A stretch of DNA of 42,959 nt from a virus, in IMG/VR virus record IMGVR_UViG_3300037069_001451, positions 1-42,959 of that record. One strand, given 5' to 3'. The notes under the pieces were generated by a model. The model did no database searches and was not told the origin of the DNA. It saw only the letters and a program-made list of their open reading frames with translations. Within the stretch, counting starts at the first letter, position 1. Every line of letters starts with the position of its first letter. A program made the translations under genes and the position numbers. Of this stretch, positions 1 to 6,867 are shown piece by piece.

Positions 1-126
1 CGCGAATAGTTTAGCGAGTGCTTTCGCTTCGTTGCCGACAAAGGCGACGATTTTGCCCGGTTCGCCGGCGATTGCTGCGAGTACTTTGCCTACGCCTGTT
101 TTTGTTTTGGTTGGGGTTGCCGGAGC
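1..126. repeat. Terminal direct repeat, left copy
   Basis: These 126 bases recur without mismatch at 42831-42956; the three bases that follow differ (ggg here, ctc at the right end). The repeat lies inside a coding gene whose frame runs straight through the join. That suits a circular or circularly permuted molecule left with an assembler overlap better than a dedicated packaging repeat. Confidence 0.95.
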
Positions 127-156
127 GGGTGGAGTTGGTGTTTGTTGATCTGACAT
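1..156 (-). CDS. Hypothetical protein, N-terminal part (gene spans the circular join)
   Basis: The ATG is at 156-154 and reads leftward for 52 codons to base 1. It then continues in the same frame at 42830 down to 42444, giving 180 residues in all. The first 20 residues are rich in Thr, Pro and Lys (MSDQQTPTPPAP...) and look disordered. A helical, Ala-rich segment with motifs such as GKVLAAIAGEPGKIVAF follows. I do not recognise the family. A consensus-like promoter (164-195, -) sits directly upstream. The gene is in the leftward cluster with small exported proteins and a secreted nuclease, but has no signal peptide itself. See the entry at 42444 for the C-terminal part. Confidence 0.8.
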   Translation of the reverse strand, partial: MSDQQTPTPPAPATPTKTKTGVGKVLAAIAGEPGKIVAFVGNEAKALAKLFA

Positions 157-163
157 GATGGGT

Positions 164-195
164 TAAATTTAAATGATTTGTCTTTTACTGCCAAA
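164..195 (-). promoter_or_regulatory. Bacteroidota-type promoter for the join-spanning gene
   Basis: On the minus strand TTTG (195-192) is followed after exactly 20 bases by TAAATTTA (171-164), one base from the TAnnTTTG -7 consensus. The ATG at 156 lies 7 bases beyond the -7 element, so the leader would be very short. Confidence 0.6.
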
Positions 196-263
196 TCCGC
201 AAGCCTTGTGAGCGTTGCGGTTTGTGCAGACAAGCCCCTATGTATGCTTGCGTTGCGGCTTCT
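196..263. other. Intergenic repeats between leftward genes
   Basis: The stretch holds two direct copies of GCGTTGCGG (212-220 and 250-258) and an inverted partner CCGCAA near 197. On the minus strand one copy and the partner can form a 6-bp hairpin with a loop of about 12. It may be a weak terminator or processing site downstream of the gene at 264-539. No gene is evident. Confidence 0.3.
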
Positions 264-539
264 TTACGGCTTTTTCACCGTTGGTTTTACCACTTTGTTC
301 TTATTCGCTTCGCCTCGAATAGCCGTGTACTTCCCGCTCAAAATACCCATGCTTTGGTTATAAACGCTGTCGAGTTTGTCGCGGAGTAAAGCATCCAGGT
401 GCAACCCGTGAAGTTGCTGCTGAATAATCGTTGAGTTGCGCGAGATTGTTTTTATCTCATTAGAATCAATTTGAGTCGTTTGCGCCTTTAATGTACGCGC
501 GCAAAGGGCGAATAGGGAAAGTAAAAGGATTTTTTTCAT
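264..539 (-). CDS. Small exported protein, unknown function
   Basis: This 91-residue protein starts with a clear signal peptide (MKKILLLSLFALCARTLKAQ), with likely cleavage at KAQ in the style of Bacteroidota export signals. The mature part is charged and Gln/Asn-rich, probably helical (QQQLHGLHLDALLRDKLDSV), and ends in a basic tail. It is probably periplasmic. It follows 544-879 in the same direction with a 4-base gap, and both share the start context AATAAAATGAAAAAA. Location beside lysis genes could suggest a spanin-like or envelope role, but no spanin motif is visible and I do not assign one. Confidence 0.7.
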   Translation of the reverse strand: MKKILLLSLFALCARTLKAQTTQIDSNEIKTISRNSTIIQQQLHGLHLDALLRDKLDSVYNQSMGILSGKYTAIRGEANKNKVVKPTVKKP

Positions 540-543
540 TTTA

Positions 544-879
544 TTATTTTGTTTTTGGGTAAGCGTAAACGGCTGTGCTGTCGTTCAGCCATTTTAGTTG
601 TTTGCGTTTGATATGAATGATGTATTTGTCTTTGGTTTTTTCCGGGTTGTCTACCGACCAGGTAGGCCGATTTTCGCCGGAAAATGTAACCCAGTGATAA
701 GTAAATAGCTTGTAAGGCGCCACGCCTATCATAGGTGAGCCGGTTGACAAGTCTAACGAGCCTGTCTTTGCCCAAGATATTTTAGTGGTGTCGCAGTCGG
801 GAACCTTTTGCGCCATCGCGAAATACCAGCAAGTCGGAAATAACGCAATAAGAATAAGTTGAAAAATAAGTTTTTTCAT
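544..879 (-). CDS. Small exported protein, unknown function
   Basis: This 111-residue protein has an N-terminal signal peptide: KK, then a hydrophobic stretch to about residue 22, then AMAQ as a probable cleavage site. The mature portion contains Trp/Tyr-rich segments (YHWVTFSGENRPTW) and ends in a Lys-rich tail. It appears soluble and secreted or periplasmic. It is the second gene of the leftward unit after the HTH gene at 950-1156 and precedes another exported protein. I do not recognise a family. Confidence 0.7.
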   Translation of the reverse strand: MKKLIFQLILIALFPTCWYFAMAQKVPDCDTTKISWAKTGSLDLSTGSPMIGVAPYKLFTYHWVTFSGENRPTWSVDNPEKTKDKYIIHIKRKQLKWLNDSTAVYAYPKTK

Positions 880-949
880 TTTATTAATTTAAGTGTACGG
901 ATGCAGCCGAAAACTATCGGGGCGCAAATTAGATATGTGATTACTACTA

Positions 950-1156
950 TCATGCAGTTTCTTTTTGATATTTAATATCGTTGTATATCTGAACCTCGGT
1001 AACCTTAAATTTTTTGGCAAGATTATAAACCAAAATTGAAACGGGCATGTATTTTGTTTTGTCCCCGGTTTCTTTACCGGCTTCATTGTCAAGATACGCG
1101 CTATATACATAAGTGCGGCGCGCCTGGATTTCTTTTTGTTTATTACTTAATTCCAT
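950..1156 (-). CDS. Small helix-turn-helix protein, possible regulator
   Basis: This is a 68-residue protein. Its C-terminal half, VYNLAKKFKVTEVQIYNDIK (about residues 43-62), has the spacing of a helix-turn-helix: a hydrophobic helix with LAKKF, a short turn, then a recognition helix. The N-terminal half is charged (MELSNKQKEIQARR). It is the first gene of the leftward cluster and diverges from the early rightward operon, the classical position for a switch regulator. A TACATTTG element lies 5 bases before its ATG. It has no ligand or dimerisation domain, so it could also be an adaptor. The HTH call is from pattern only. Confidence 0.6.
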   Translation of the reverse strand: MELSNKQKEIQARRTYVYSAYLDNEAGKETGDKTKYMPVSILVYNLAKKFKVTEVQIYNDIKYQKETA

Positions 1157-1161
1157 GACAA

Positions 1162-1169
1162 CAAATGTA
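1162..1169 (-). promoter_or_regulatory. -7 element TACATTTG of the leftward unit
   Basis: Read leftward, TACATTTG is an exact TAnnTTTG match and stands 5 bases before the ATG at 1156. No good TTTG -33 box is seen about 20 bases upstream. The transcript would begin at or next to the start codon. Confidence 0.5.
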
Positions 1170-1198
1170 AAAACAATAAATTTAAAAACCTAATAAAT

Positions 1199-1230
1199 TT
1201 TTTACTAAACTTTTTTATTAAATAAATTTG
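1199..1230 (+). promoter_or_regulatory. Early rightward promoter
   Basis: TAAATTTG (1223-1230) matches TAnnTTTG exactly. A TTTT (one mismatch to TTTG) lies 20 bases upstream at 1199-1202. The surrounding DNA is very AT-rich. It faces the early operon starting at 1294 and leaves a leader of about 55 bases. Confidence 0.55.
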
Positions 1231-1293
1231 GTAGTTTCAATTATTGTTCTTACTATTGTGGTGTCAATACAGACAAACAAAAATTTGCAAAAC

Positions 1294-1566
1294 ATGAAAA
1301 CTCTAACAATTTTAAAAGTAAACCTGCAAGAGGGCTTAATCTTAGATAACGGTCGTGTAATAGGCTGTTATTCACACTGGAATAAAGTGGTTGCCTTTAC
1401 CGATTGCTGCGTGGATTATGAACTTCCTGTAGAATTTGAAACATATGAGCTACTTATTAATTGGACGGACAGTATCGCGCTATCTGTTTGGACAGATGAC
1501 GGTCATAAGAACTTACACGATTTTAAAGAAATTGTTAAAAAGATAAAGAATAAAACCACTGCATAG
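1294..1566 (+). CDS. Hypothetical early protein
   Basis: This is a 90-residue protein starting MKTLTILKVNL. I chose the ATG at 1294 because the in-frame upstream TTG at 1228 overlaps the promoter's -7 element. The sequence is beta-rich (LILDNGRVIGCYSHWNKVVAF) with a Cys pair (DCCVDY) and a basic C-terminal helix (FKEIVKKIKNK). It is the first gene after the early rightward promoter and is followed by hairpins at 1569-1627. First-gene position suggests a host-takeover or regulatory role, but nothing in the sequence proves it. Confidence 0.6.
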   Translation: MKTLTILKVNLQEGLILDNGRVIGCYSHWNKVVAFTDCCVDYELPVEFETYELLINWTDSIALSVWTDDGHKNLHDFKEIVKKIKNKTTA

Positions 1567-1568
1567 GT

Positions 1569-1627
1569 TTACTGCAAATTTTCCTCGCAGTAACTCGGCC
1601 CCGCCTCTGAAAAGTGTGCGGGGTTTT
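1569..1627 (+). terminator. Tandem hairpins, second is an intrinsic terminator
   Basis: A 7-bp stem TTACTGC (1569-1575) / GCAGTAA (1587-1593) is followed by CCCCGC (1599-1604) / GCGGGG (1618-1623) with four T residues after it. A weaker CCGG/CCGG hairpin follows near 1634-1648. The second hairpin could terminate or attenuate transcription after the first early gene. Confidence 0.5.
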
Positions 1628-1662
1628 GAGGTGCCGGGATGTTCCGGTTTAAAAAATTTGCA

Positions 1663-1779
1663 ATGAAACTTACCTTCAATCAAAAACAGCTAATCGCCTT
1701 TGGAATATTGGCATTAGTTTTAACCGGCGCAATCGCGCTGATGGCAATTAACGGAATTATTCACTTTGATACCTATTAA
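1663..1779 (+). CDS. Small single-span membrane protein
   Basis: This 38-codon ORF starts at the ATG at 1663 after an A/T-rich stretch. An in-frame ATG at 1639 would add eight residues (MFRFKKFA). One transmembrane helix covers about residues 12-32 (IAFGILALVLTGAIALMAIN), with a basic N-terminal side and a short HFDTY tail. It ends one base before the next ATG at 1781, so it is probably co-translated. Function unknown; small early membrane proteins of phages often act on the host envelope or on superinfection, but this is inference. Confidence 0.55.
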   Translation: MKLTFNQKQLIAFGILALVLTGAIALMAINGIIHFDTY

Positions 1780-1780
1780 A

Positions 1781-2116
1781 ATGACAACTCCATCACCACG
1801 CGTTATCGCAGGAACAAACGGAACGGTACAAGGATTGAACGCCTTGAAAGCATCCTTAGAACGCGGAAACACATTGATCGAAGCTGCGCAAAATAAGTTA
1901 GATGCAACCAAAGTAGCACCCGATACATTTACAATCCACCGCTATCAACTTGAAAATATGTATCACAGCTTCAAGCACACATACGAGCCGATCTTTGGCG
2001 GACAGGATAAAAAGGACGGGTATAACCTGGCAAATACGATTGCCTTTAATGCGTTTAAGATATTCTTTCAGAATGAATTGAACGCATTGGGGCTTGACAC
2101 AACCCGCGAGTTATGA
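1781..2116 (+). CDS. Hypothetical early protein
   Basis: This is a 111-residue protein starting MTTPSPRVIAGTNG; an upstream in-frame TTG at 1766 is less likely because it overlaps the previous gene. The body is predicted helical (LKASLERGNTLIEAAQNKLDAT; FNAFKIFFQNELNALG). It has no signal peptide, no membrane segment and no known motif. The stop overlaps the next start as TTATGA. I do not recognise the family. Confidence 0.65.
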   Translation: MTTPSPRVIAGTNGTVQGLNALKASLERGNTLIEAAQNKLDATKVAPDTFTIHRYQLENMYHSFKHTYEPIFGGQDKKDGYNLANTIAFNAFKIFFQNELNALGLDTTREL

Positions 2117-2220
2117 AATCCCGCCTAATCCAATCAACCGCGATCCCGCACGTTAGACTTAGCTTTAACAGGTGGGCGTTGTATATCAGGAAAGAAGTTT
2201 TAAAAACGCAAGGAAAATAA
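2113..2220 (+). CDS. Very small basic protein
   Basis: This 35-codon ORF begins with an ATGA overlap with the stop of the upstream gene, the coupling used throughout this operon. It encodes a basic peptide with motifs SFNRWALYIRKEVLKTQGK. Arg and Lys residues and one Trp suggest nucleic-acid or protein binding, but there is no recognisable domain. The overlap and tight packing are the main evidence that it is real. Confidence 0.45.
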   Translation: MKSRLIQSTAIPHVRLSFNRWALYIRKEVLKTQGK

Positions 2221-2268
2221 TGGAAGTTAACCGATGCAATTCCGCATCCCTCAAACGAAAAATAAAAA

Positions 2269-2817
2269 ATGGCAACAGAAGAAAAAATCCCCTGGCGCAA
2301 AAACCTGGACAAGCGGTATATTAGCGGGGAAGATTTATTATCAGGTGAAGCAATGGGCAAAGGACTACGCCCTGAAATGGTAGTCACAATGGCTAAGTTT
2401 AACGATGCTCCTGCATTTGACCAGTCTAAGCAGCAGGAAGTTACCAAAACGGCTATCTGGTTAAATGAATATCCATCAGGCAAGCCGTTATATAAGCCGG
2501 TTTTACTAAACGTGGCTAACGGCGAATTTCTATCAAAAGAGATCGGCAACAACTCACTTTATATTACCGACTTCGATCACACTAAGCCGTTTGTATTGTG
2601 GGCGATGCCCGATAAACGACACGGACATGTTGCCCGGTTTAAGAAATACTACCCGCCAGCAACAGCAACCGATACAACTGCAATAGCTTCATTAAGCGAG
2701 GCTAAGTCATTATCTGAATTGGGCGAAAGATGGGCGGCATTATCGGCGGAAGAAAAGAAACTACCGACCGTCCTCGCTAAAAAAGAAGAATTGAAGAAAA
2801 CCTTAACACCGGCATAA
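2269..2817 (+). CDS. Phage protein of the WRK..D..YISGEDL type, probable recombination-associated factor
   Basis: This is a 182-residue protein. The N-terminus (PWRKNLDKRYISGEDLLSG) and the following beta-rich core, with KPLYKPVLLNVANGEFLSKEIG, resemble a widespread phage family whose genes lie next to recombination exonucleases. That recollection is of layout, not a search. A Thr/Ala-rich linker (about residues 125-135) separates a helical C-terminal segment with SELGERWAALSAEEKKLP. Its place directly before the DnaQ-like and YqaJ-like nucleases suggests a helper role in DNA recombination or single-strand handling. No catalytic motif is visible. Confidence 0.6.
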   Translation: MATEEKIPWRKNLDKRYISGEDLLSGEAMGKGLRPEMVVTMAKFNDAPAFDQSKQQEVTKTAIWLNEYPSGKPLYKPVLLNVANGEFLSKEIGNNSLYITDFDHTKPFVLWAMPDKRHGHVARFKKYYPPATATDTTAIASLSEAKSLSELGERWAALSAEEKKLPTVLAKKEELKKTLTPA

Positions 2818-2818
2818 A

Positions 2819-3382
2819 ATGGCAAAGATATTTTACTTTGATACCGAAACAACGGGTGTTAAGCATTGGAAAAATGGCATACATCAAATTAGCGGTGCTA
2901 TTGAGATTGATGGTGAAATCAAAGAATATTTTGATTTGAAAATTCAACCCTATAAGGACGCTGTCATAGAAGATGAAGCATTAGCGGTTTCGGGTATTAC
3001 GCGTGAGCAAATTGCCTCATATATGACATTTAAAGAGGGATACAACAGGGTTGTCGAATTGGTTTGTAAATATGTTGACCGTTTCAATAAAAAGGATAAA
3101 TTTTTCCTTTGCGGATACAATAATTGCTCATTCGATAATCAATTTTTCAGGGCTTTTTTTGTTCAAAATTTGGATAATTATTTCGGCTCCTACTTTTGGA
3201 GTAGCTCAATCGATGTGATGGTTTTAGCCAGTCAAAAACTCATGAATGACCGTCATTTAATGATAGACTTTAAACAATCAACCGTTGCCAAACATTTAGG
3301 CATTGAGGTTGACGAAACAAGGCTACATGATGCCGAATATGATGTCAACTTATTAATTAAAATCTATAAACTTATCCCATGA
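2819..3382 (+). CDS. DnaQ-like 3'-5' exonuclease (DEDDh)
   Basis: This 187-residue protein is an RNase T/DnaQ-type exonuclease. Exo I is FDTETTG (D8, E10), Exo II is CGYNNCSFDNQFF (D106) and Exo III is HDAEYD (H170, D175), so the full DEDDh set is present. The length matches the bare exonuclease domain, like the proofreading subunit of Pol III. It starts one base after the upstream stop and overlaps the YqaJ-like gene by 4 bases. With the sliding clamp at 4322 and no polymerase gene in the genome, it may act with host polymerase, or it may degrade single-stranded ends in recombination. Confidence 0.9.
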   Translation: MAKIFYFDTETTGVKHWKNGIHQISGAIEIDGEIKEYFDLKIQPYKDAVIEDEALAVSGITREQIASYMTFKEGYNRVVELVCKYVDRFNKKDKFFLCGYNNCSFDNQFFRAFFVQNLDNYFGSYFWSSSIDVMVLASQKLMNDRHLMIDFKQSTVAKHLGIEVDETRLHDAEYDVNLLIKIYKLIP

Positions 3383-4032
3383 AAGTCCACTACGACCTAA
3401 TCCAAATGACGCCTGAATGGCATCAAATCAAATACCGCAAAATTGGCAGTTCAACATCGAAGGGACTATTTGTCGCCTCCGATACATTACTACTCGAATT
3501 ACTCGCCGAACATACCGAGCCGTTCCAAATCGAGGAAGATTATTACGTTTCGAAAGATATGCAGCGCGGGATTGATCTCGAGCCGTTACACCGTGCAGAA
3601 ATGGAAAAGTATATCGGCGTTAAGCTATTGCAACCCGGATGGCTGCAATGCGAAGAAATACCATTACTGGGGATAAGCCCGGACGGTATCAGCGAAGATT
3701 TAACCATTTCCTGGGAAGGTAAATGCCCCGGTGCGAAACGGCATATCGAAACGGCTTATACCTCGCGTATTCCAAGTGATAATATCCACCAATGCCTGCA
3801 CTACTTTACGGTTAATCCGTTGTTGGAACGACACTACTTCAGTTCTTTCCGGCCCGAAAGCGACTACCCGTTACTGCCTTTTGAGATCACGCGGGAAACG
3901 CTGATCGATTTGGGGACTAAGGCGAAACCAAATGTAAAAAAGGTGCAGGAATGGGTTTTACTCGCTAAAAAAGAAGCCCTAATTTTGGAGGCCAATATTG
4001 AGATTGCGTTAAATAATTTGAAAAAGATATGA
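3379..4032 (+). CDS. YqaJ / lambda-exonuclease-family recombination nuclease
   Basis: This 217-residue protein has the PD-(D/E)xK core of phage recombination exonucleases. GSSTSKGL near the N-terminus is followed by GIDLEPL (E68), GISPDGI (D102), WEGKCP (E113, K115) and HQCLHY (Q138). These match the conserved E, D, ExK and Q positions of the YqaJ/alkaline exonuclease fold. Such enzymes resect double-stranded ends for single-strand annealing. No obvious annealing protein (RecT/Erf/Sak) is recognised; the 182-residue protein at 2269 is a candidate partner by position. Overlaps of 4 bases link it to both neighbours. Confidence 0.85.
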   Translation: MKVHYDLIQMTPEWHQIKYRKIGSSTSKGLFVASDTLLLELLAEHTEPFQIEEDYYVSKDMQRGIDLEPLHRAEMEKYIGVKLLQPGWLQCEEIPLLGISPDGISEDLTISWEGKCPGAKRHIETAYTSRIPSDNIHQCLHYFTVNPLLERHYFSSFRPESDYPLLPFEITRETLIDLGTKAKPNVKKVQEWVLLAKKEALILEANIEIALNNLKKI

Positions 4033-4322
4033 TATTGATAAGTGTAAAAAGCGAGGTTGTCGATGATAGGCAGCAATTTCAAACCGATGCCGCGGCGATG
4101 AAATATCTGTTAACAATAAACAGGTTACATCATGCACACCGCGCAAAGATAGCGGGTCCTAAGCCTAAAAAAATATGGTTCAGAACTGGGATAAGGGCGA
4201 TTAGCAATCAAAGGTTTAGAAAGGCTATGGATGATTATAATTTTACAATGTCATCCTGCATCAATTTACGTATCGAAATAATCAACACAAAATTTAACCA
4301 ACTGAATTTACAGCTAAAATAA
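4029..4322 (+). CDS. Hypothetical basic protein
   Basis: This is a 97-residue protein. The middle is strongly basic (HHAHRAKIAGPKPKKIWFRTGIR) and the C-terminal third is helical with many Asn, Ile and Leu residues. It is linked to both neighbours by short overlaps (4029-4032, and 1 base at 4322), so it is translated with the recombination nuclease and the clamp. A nucleic-acid-binding role is possible from charge alone. I do not recognise the family. Confidence 0.6.
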   Translation: MILISVKSEVVDDRQQFQTDAAAMKYLLTINRLHHAHRAKIAGPKPKKIWFRTGIRAISNQRFRKAMDDYNFTMSSCINLRIEIINTKFNQLNLQLK

Positions 4323-5500
4323 TGACAAAACCAACCACCACCCCCCAATCCCGCCAGTTCCAAATCCAGCAAAGCGAACTAAACCGCGCTTTGCAGATTT
4401 GCGGCCGCGCACTCGATACGAATAATATCCTGCCAATTAACTCGATGTTTTTATTCGATCTGAAACCAAACGTCCTAACCATATCGGCGTGCAATATGTA
4501 TCAGTCGATATCAACCTCGCTAAACTTAAGTAACGAATTATCGTTCAGCATAGCGATACCGGGTAATAAGCTGAAAGACTATATCGCGAAATGCAAGCCG
4601 GAATTGCTGGTATTTACGATTAATGAACATGTGACACTGCCAACCGAAACGGCGCCGGAAACAGTTTCCTACTCCGTCACCATCGCATCCGGCTCCAATC
4701 CGAAAAACAATTGCAACATGCCATGCGAACCGGGCGAAAACTTCCCGGTAATAAAAAATACGCCAACCGCTGAATTTGAATTACCCGCAGCTGATTTTCT
4801 CGAAGCGTTATATAAAACGATGTTCGCAATTTCGGATGACCAATTGCGGCCAAGCGCGACGGGGTTAAACGTTGAGATTACAGGTAAAAAAATTACCTAC
4901 ACCGGCTTGAATTTCAACATGTGTTCTACTTATGCATATCCGGTCGAAAATTTACCCGATACCGAAATAATTATTCCGAAAAAGTCGCTTCAGCTAATTC
5001 AATCGCTTAGTCCGACCGGGCAACTTAGCATTATTGTCGGCGATGCAATTACGATTAGCTTTAACGGCATTGAAACCAGGTCGAGGCTGATTGATGAAAA
5101 ATACCCGGATTATAAATCGGTGATGCCGACCGGCAATAATATTAATTTCGTAACGTCACGGCCCGACCTGTTAGCCTCGCTAAAACGGATTATGCCATTT
5201 CGTGATTTTGGCAAGTTGGTGAAACTTAACATATCAACCGCATCAATCGAGCTTATCGCCGAAAACATCGACTTTTCCGAAGAAGCTAAAGAGGAAATAC
5301 CGGGTGCACTGCCTGATGGATCACCGATACTGATCGGGCTGAACGGCGACTACCTGCTCGATTTGCTCAACTCGTTTACGGAAAGCGAGATTTGGTTTAA
5401 TATGAGTGCGCCAAACAAGGCAATTACCTGCACCGATGGGAGTATATATGTGGAGAGTAGTAAGGAAAATTTAGTTTTACTCATGCCGTTGCTTATATGA
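4322..5500 (+). CDS. dnaN: DNA polymerase III beta-like sliding clamp
   Basis: This 392-residue protein is slightly longer than bacterial DnaN (about 366) and aligns by eye over all three clamp domains. The N-terminal segment is LNRALQICGRAL...ILPINSMFLFDL. The second domain has FAISDDQLRPSATGLNVEI, matching the FSMA/FAIS..D.R....G... signature. The third begins with RLIDEKYPDYKSVMP, matching the (R/K)L(I/V)(D/E)G(R/K)FPDY block. It ends in LVLLMPLLI, like the C-terminal VVMPM. It should form a ring on DNA and tether polymerases or nucleases. Phage-coded DnaN homologues are uncommon and no phage polymerase is visible here. It lies between recombination and helicase genes and overlaps the next gene by 4 bases. 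Confidence 0.88.
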   Translation: MTKPTTTPQSRQFQIQQSELNRALQICGRALDTNNILPINSMFLFDLKPNVLTISACNMYQSISTSLNLSNELSFSIAIPGNKLKDYIAKCKPELLVFTINEHVTLPTETAPETVSYSVTIASGSNPKNNCNMPCEPGENFPVIKNTPTAEFELPAADFLEALYKTMFAISDDQLRPSATGLNVEITGKKITYTGLNFNMCSTYAYPVENLPDTEIIIPKKSLQLIQSLSPTGQLSIIVGDAITISFNGIETRSRLIDEKYPDYKSVMPTGNNINFVTSRPDLLASLKRIMPFRDFGKLVKLNISTASIELIAENIDFSEEAKEEIPGALPDGSPILIGLNGDYLLDLLNSFTESEIWFNMSAPNKAITCTDGSIYVESSKENLVLLMPLLI

Positions 5501-6867
5501 GTTCGTATAGCGAGTTTTTAGCAAAAAAAACACACTCATCCCAAAACTTCGGGATAAACCCGTTGTGGCTGCCTAATTTTGTTTTTGACTTTCAAAATTT
5601 CGTAAACGAAAAATTGATATTAAAAGGGCGCGGCGCCGGTTTCCTTGATACGGGATTGGGTAAAACCTTGATTGAGCTTATAATAGCGACAAATTACATC
5701 AGGTCCACCAATAAGCGCACATTAATCATTTGCCCCCTGGCAGTAGCCTTTCAGTTCATAAAAGAGGCCGAGAAATTTGGCATTGACGATGTTTCGTATT
5801 CAAAAGATGGGAAACTTAAAACCAAAATAATTATCTGCAACTATGAGCGGCTTCACCTTTTCGCCCCCGGTGATTACGAGTGTGTTATTTGTGATGAAAG
5901 TTCGATCCTTAAAAACTTTAAAGGTGCAACAAAAGGTGCAATAACAGCTTTTATTAAAAAGGTTAAATATCGCTACCTGTTTACCGCAACCCCCTCCCCA
6001 AACGATTTTATAGAGCTCGGAACATCCAGCGAAGCGCTAGGGTATTTGGGATATACCGATATGCTAACGAAGTTCTTTACCAATAATGAAGATACGATTA
6101 GCCCCCAAAATATCGGTACAGAATGGATTTTAAAAGGTCATGCTAAAGAGGCTTTTTTCAAATGGGTATCGTCATGGTCGTTATCATGCAGACAACCATC
6201 GGATTTGGGCAATTTCGACGATACCAAATATATTTTGCCTGAATTGATTACAAATTATCATTCCGTAAAAAATGAAAGCAATCTACTGGTTGGCCGACAA
6301 TATAAAATGTTCAATGCGATTGCGCGAACCCAATCCGAAATTCAAGCAGAGCAACGACAGACAATTGAACAAAGGTGCATCAGGGCGGTTGAATTATCTG
6401 AAAATCATAAAATTACAGCCTATTGGTGTAACTTAAACGACGAGGGCGATCTATTATCTGAATTAGATAAAAACGCGGTTCAAATAAACGGTAGCCAATC
6501 CATCGAGAGAAAAGAGGAGTTGTTGCAGGCGTTTTCAAATGGTGAGATATCGAAGTTTGTAATTAAGCCGCAAATAGGTTGCTTCGGTTTAAACTGGCAG
6601 CATTGCAGCCACTCGGTTGTTTTCCCTACTTTTTCATGGGAACGTTACTACCAGTTGGTTAGGCGTACATGGCGTTTCGGGCAAAAGAATAAGGTTTATA
6701 TTGATAACGTTTATTCGGACGGCCAAAAGCGTGTATTAGACGCGCTGGTTGCCAAAATGCACAAATCAAATGAACTCTTTACAGAACTTAACAAGCAGGT
6801 AAATTCTGAATTTACCATCAAAAAAAATCCATTCGACAAACAAATTACCTTACCTAAATTCTTATGA
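5497..6867 (+). CDS. SNF2-type superfamily 2 helicase/translocase
   Basis: This 456-residue protein has a complete SF2 ATPase core. Motif I is DTGLGKT (K56), motif II is ICDESS (D133, E134), motif III is TATPSPND (163-170) and motif VI is QLVRRTWRFGQ (R389, R393). The DES motif II and the RRTWR..Q motif VI are of the SNF2/RapA kind rather than a DEAD-box unwinding helicase. Its stop overlaps the start of a DNA methyltransferase by 4 bases. A helicase-like ATPase beside a methylase is a common phage pair and also occurs in defence modules. It probably translocates on double-stranded DNA, for replication, recombination or guiding methylation. Confidence 0.85.
   Translation: MSSYSEFLAKKTHSSQNFGINPLWLPNFVFDFQNFVNEKLILKGRGAGFLDTGLGKTLIELIIATNYIRSTNKRTLIICPLAVAFQFIKEAEKFGIDDVSYSKDGKLKTKIIICNYERLHLFAPGDYECVICDESSILKNFKGATKGAITAFIKKVKYRYLFTATPSPNDFIELGTSSEALGYLGYTDMLTKFFTNNEDTISPQNIGTEWILKGHAKEAFFKWVSSWSLSCRQPSDLGNFDDTKYILPELITNYHSVKNESNLLVGRQYKMFNAIARTQSEIQAEQRQTIEQRCIRAVELSENHKITAYWCNLNDEGDLLSELDKNAVQINGSQSIERKEELLQAFSNGEISKFVIKPQIGCFGLNWQHCSHSVVFPTFSWERYYQLVRRTWRFGQKNKVYIDNVYSDGQKRVLDALVAKMHKSNELFTELNKQVNSEFTIKKNPFDKQITLPKFL

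Noticed and set aside
1-126. True direct terminal repeat used for packaging
   Set aside because: The repeat lies inside a reading frame that is continuous across the join and its size is close to a common assembler k-mer; circular permutation explains it better.
178-363. Rightward ORF of 61 codons
   Set aside because: It is a shadow of the exported protein gene at 264-539 and the intergenic repeats; no promoter or start context and no recognisable domain.
1228-1293. Upstream TTG start for the first early gene
   Set aside because: It begins inside the -7 element TAAATTTG, so it could not be on the transcript from that promoter.
2220-2321. ORF starting at ATG 2220, about 33 codons
   Set aside because: It overlaps the start of the 182-residue gene out of frame and shows a low-complexity basic sequence with no overlap-type coupling to that gene's start.
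2055-2552. 165-codon leftward ORF
   Set aside because: It runs antisense to the 111-residue, 35-residue and 182-residue rightward genes, which are tightly linked; it has no start context.
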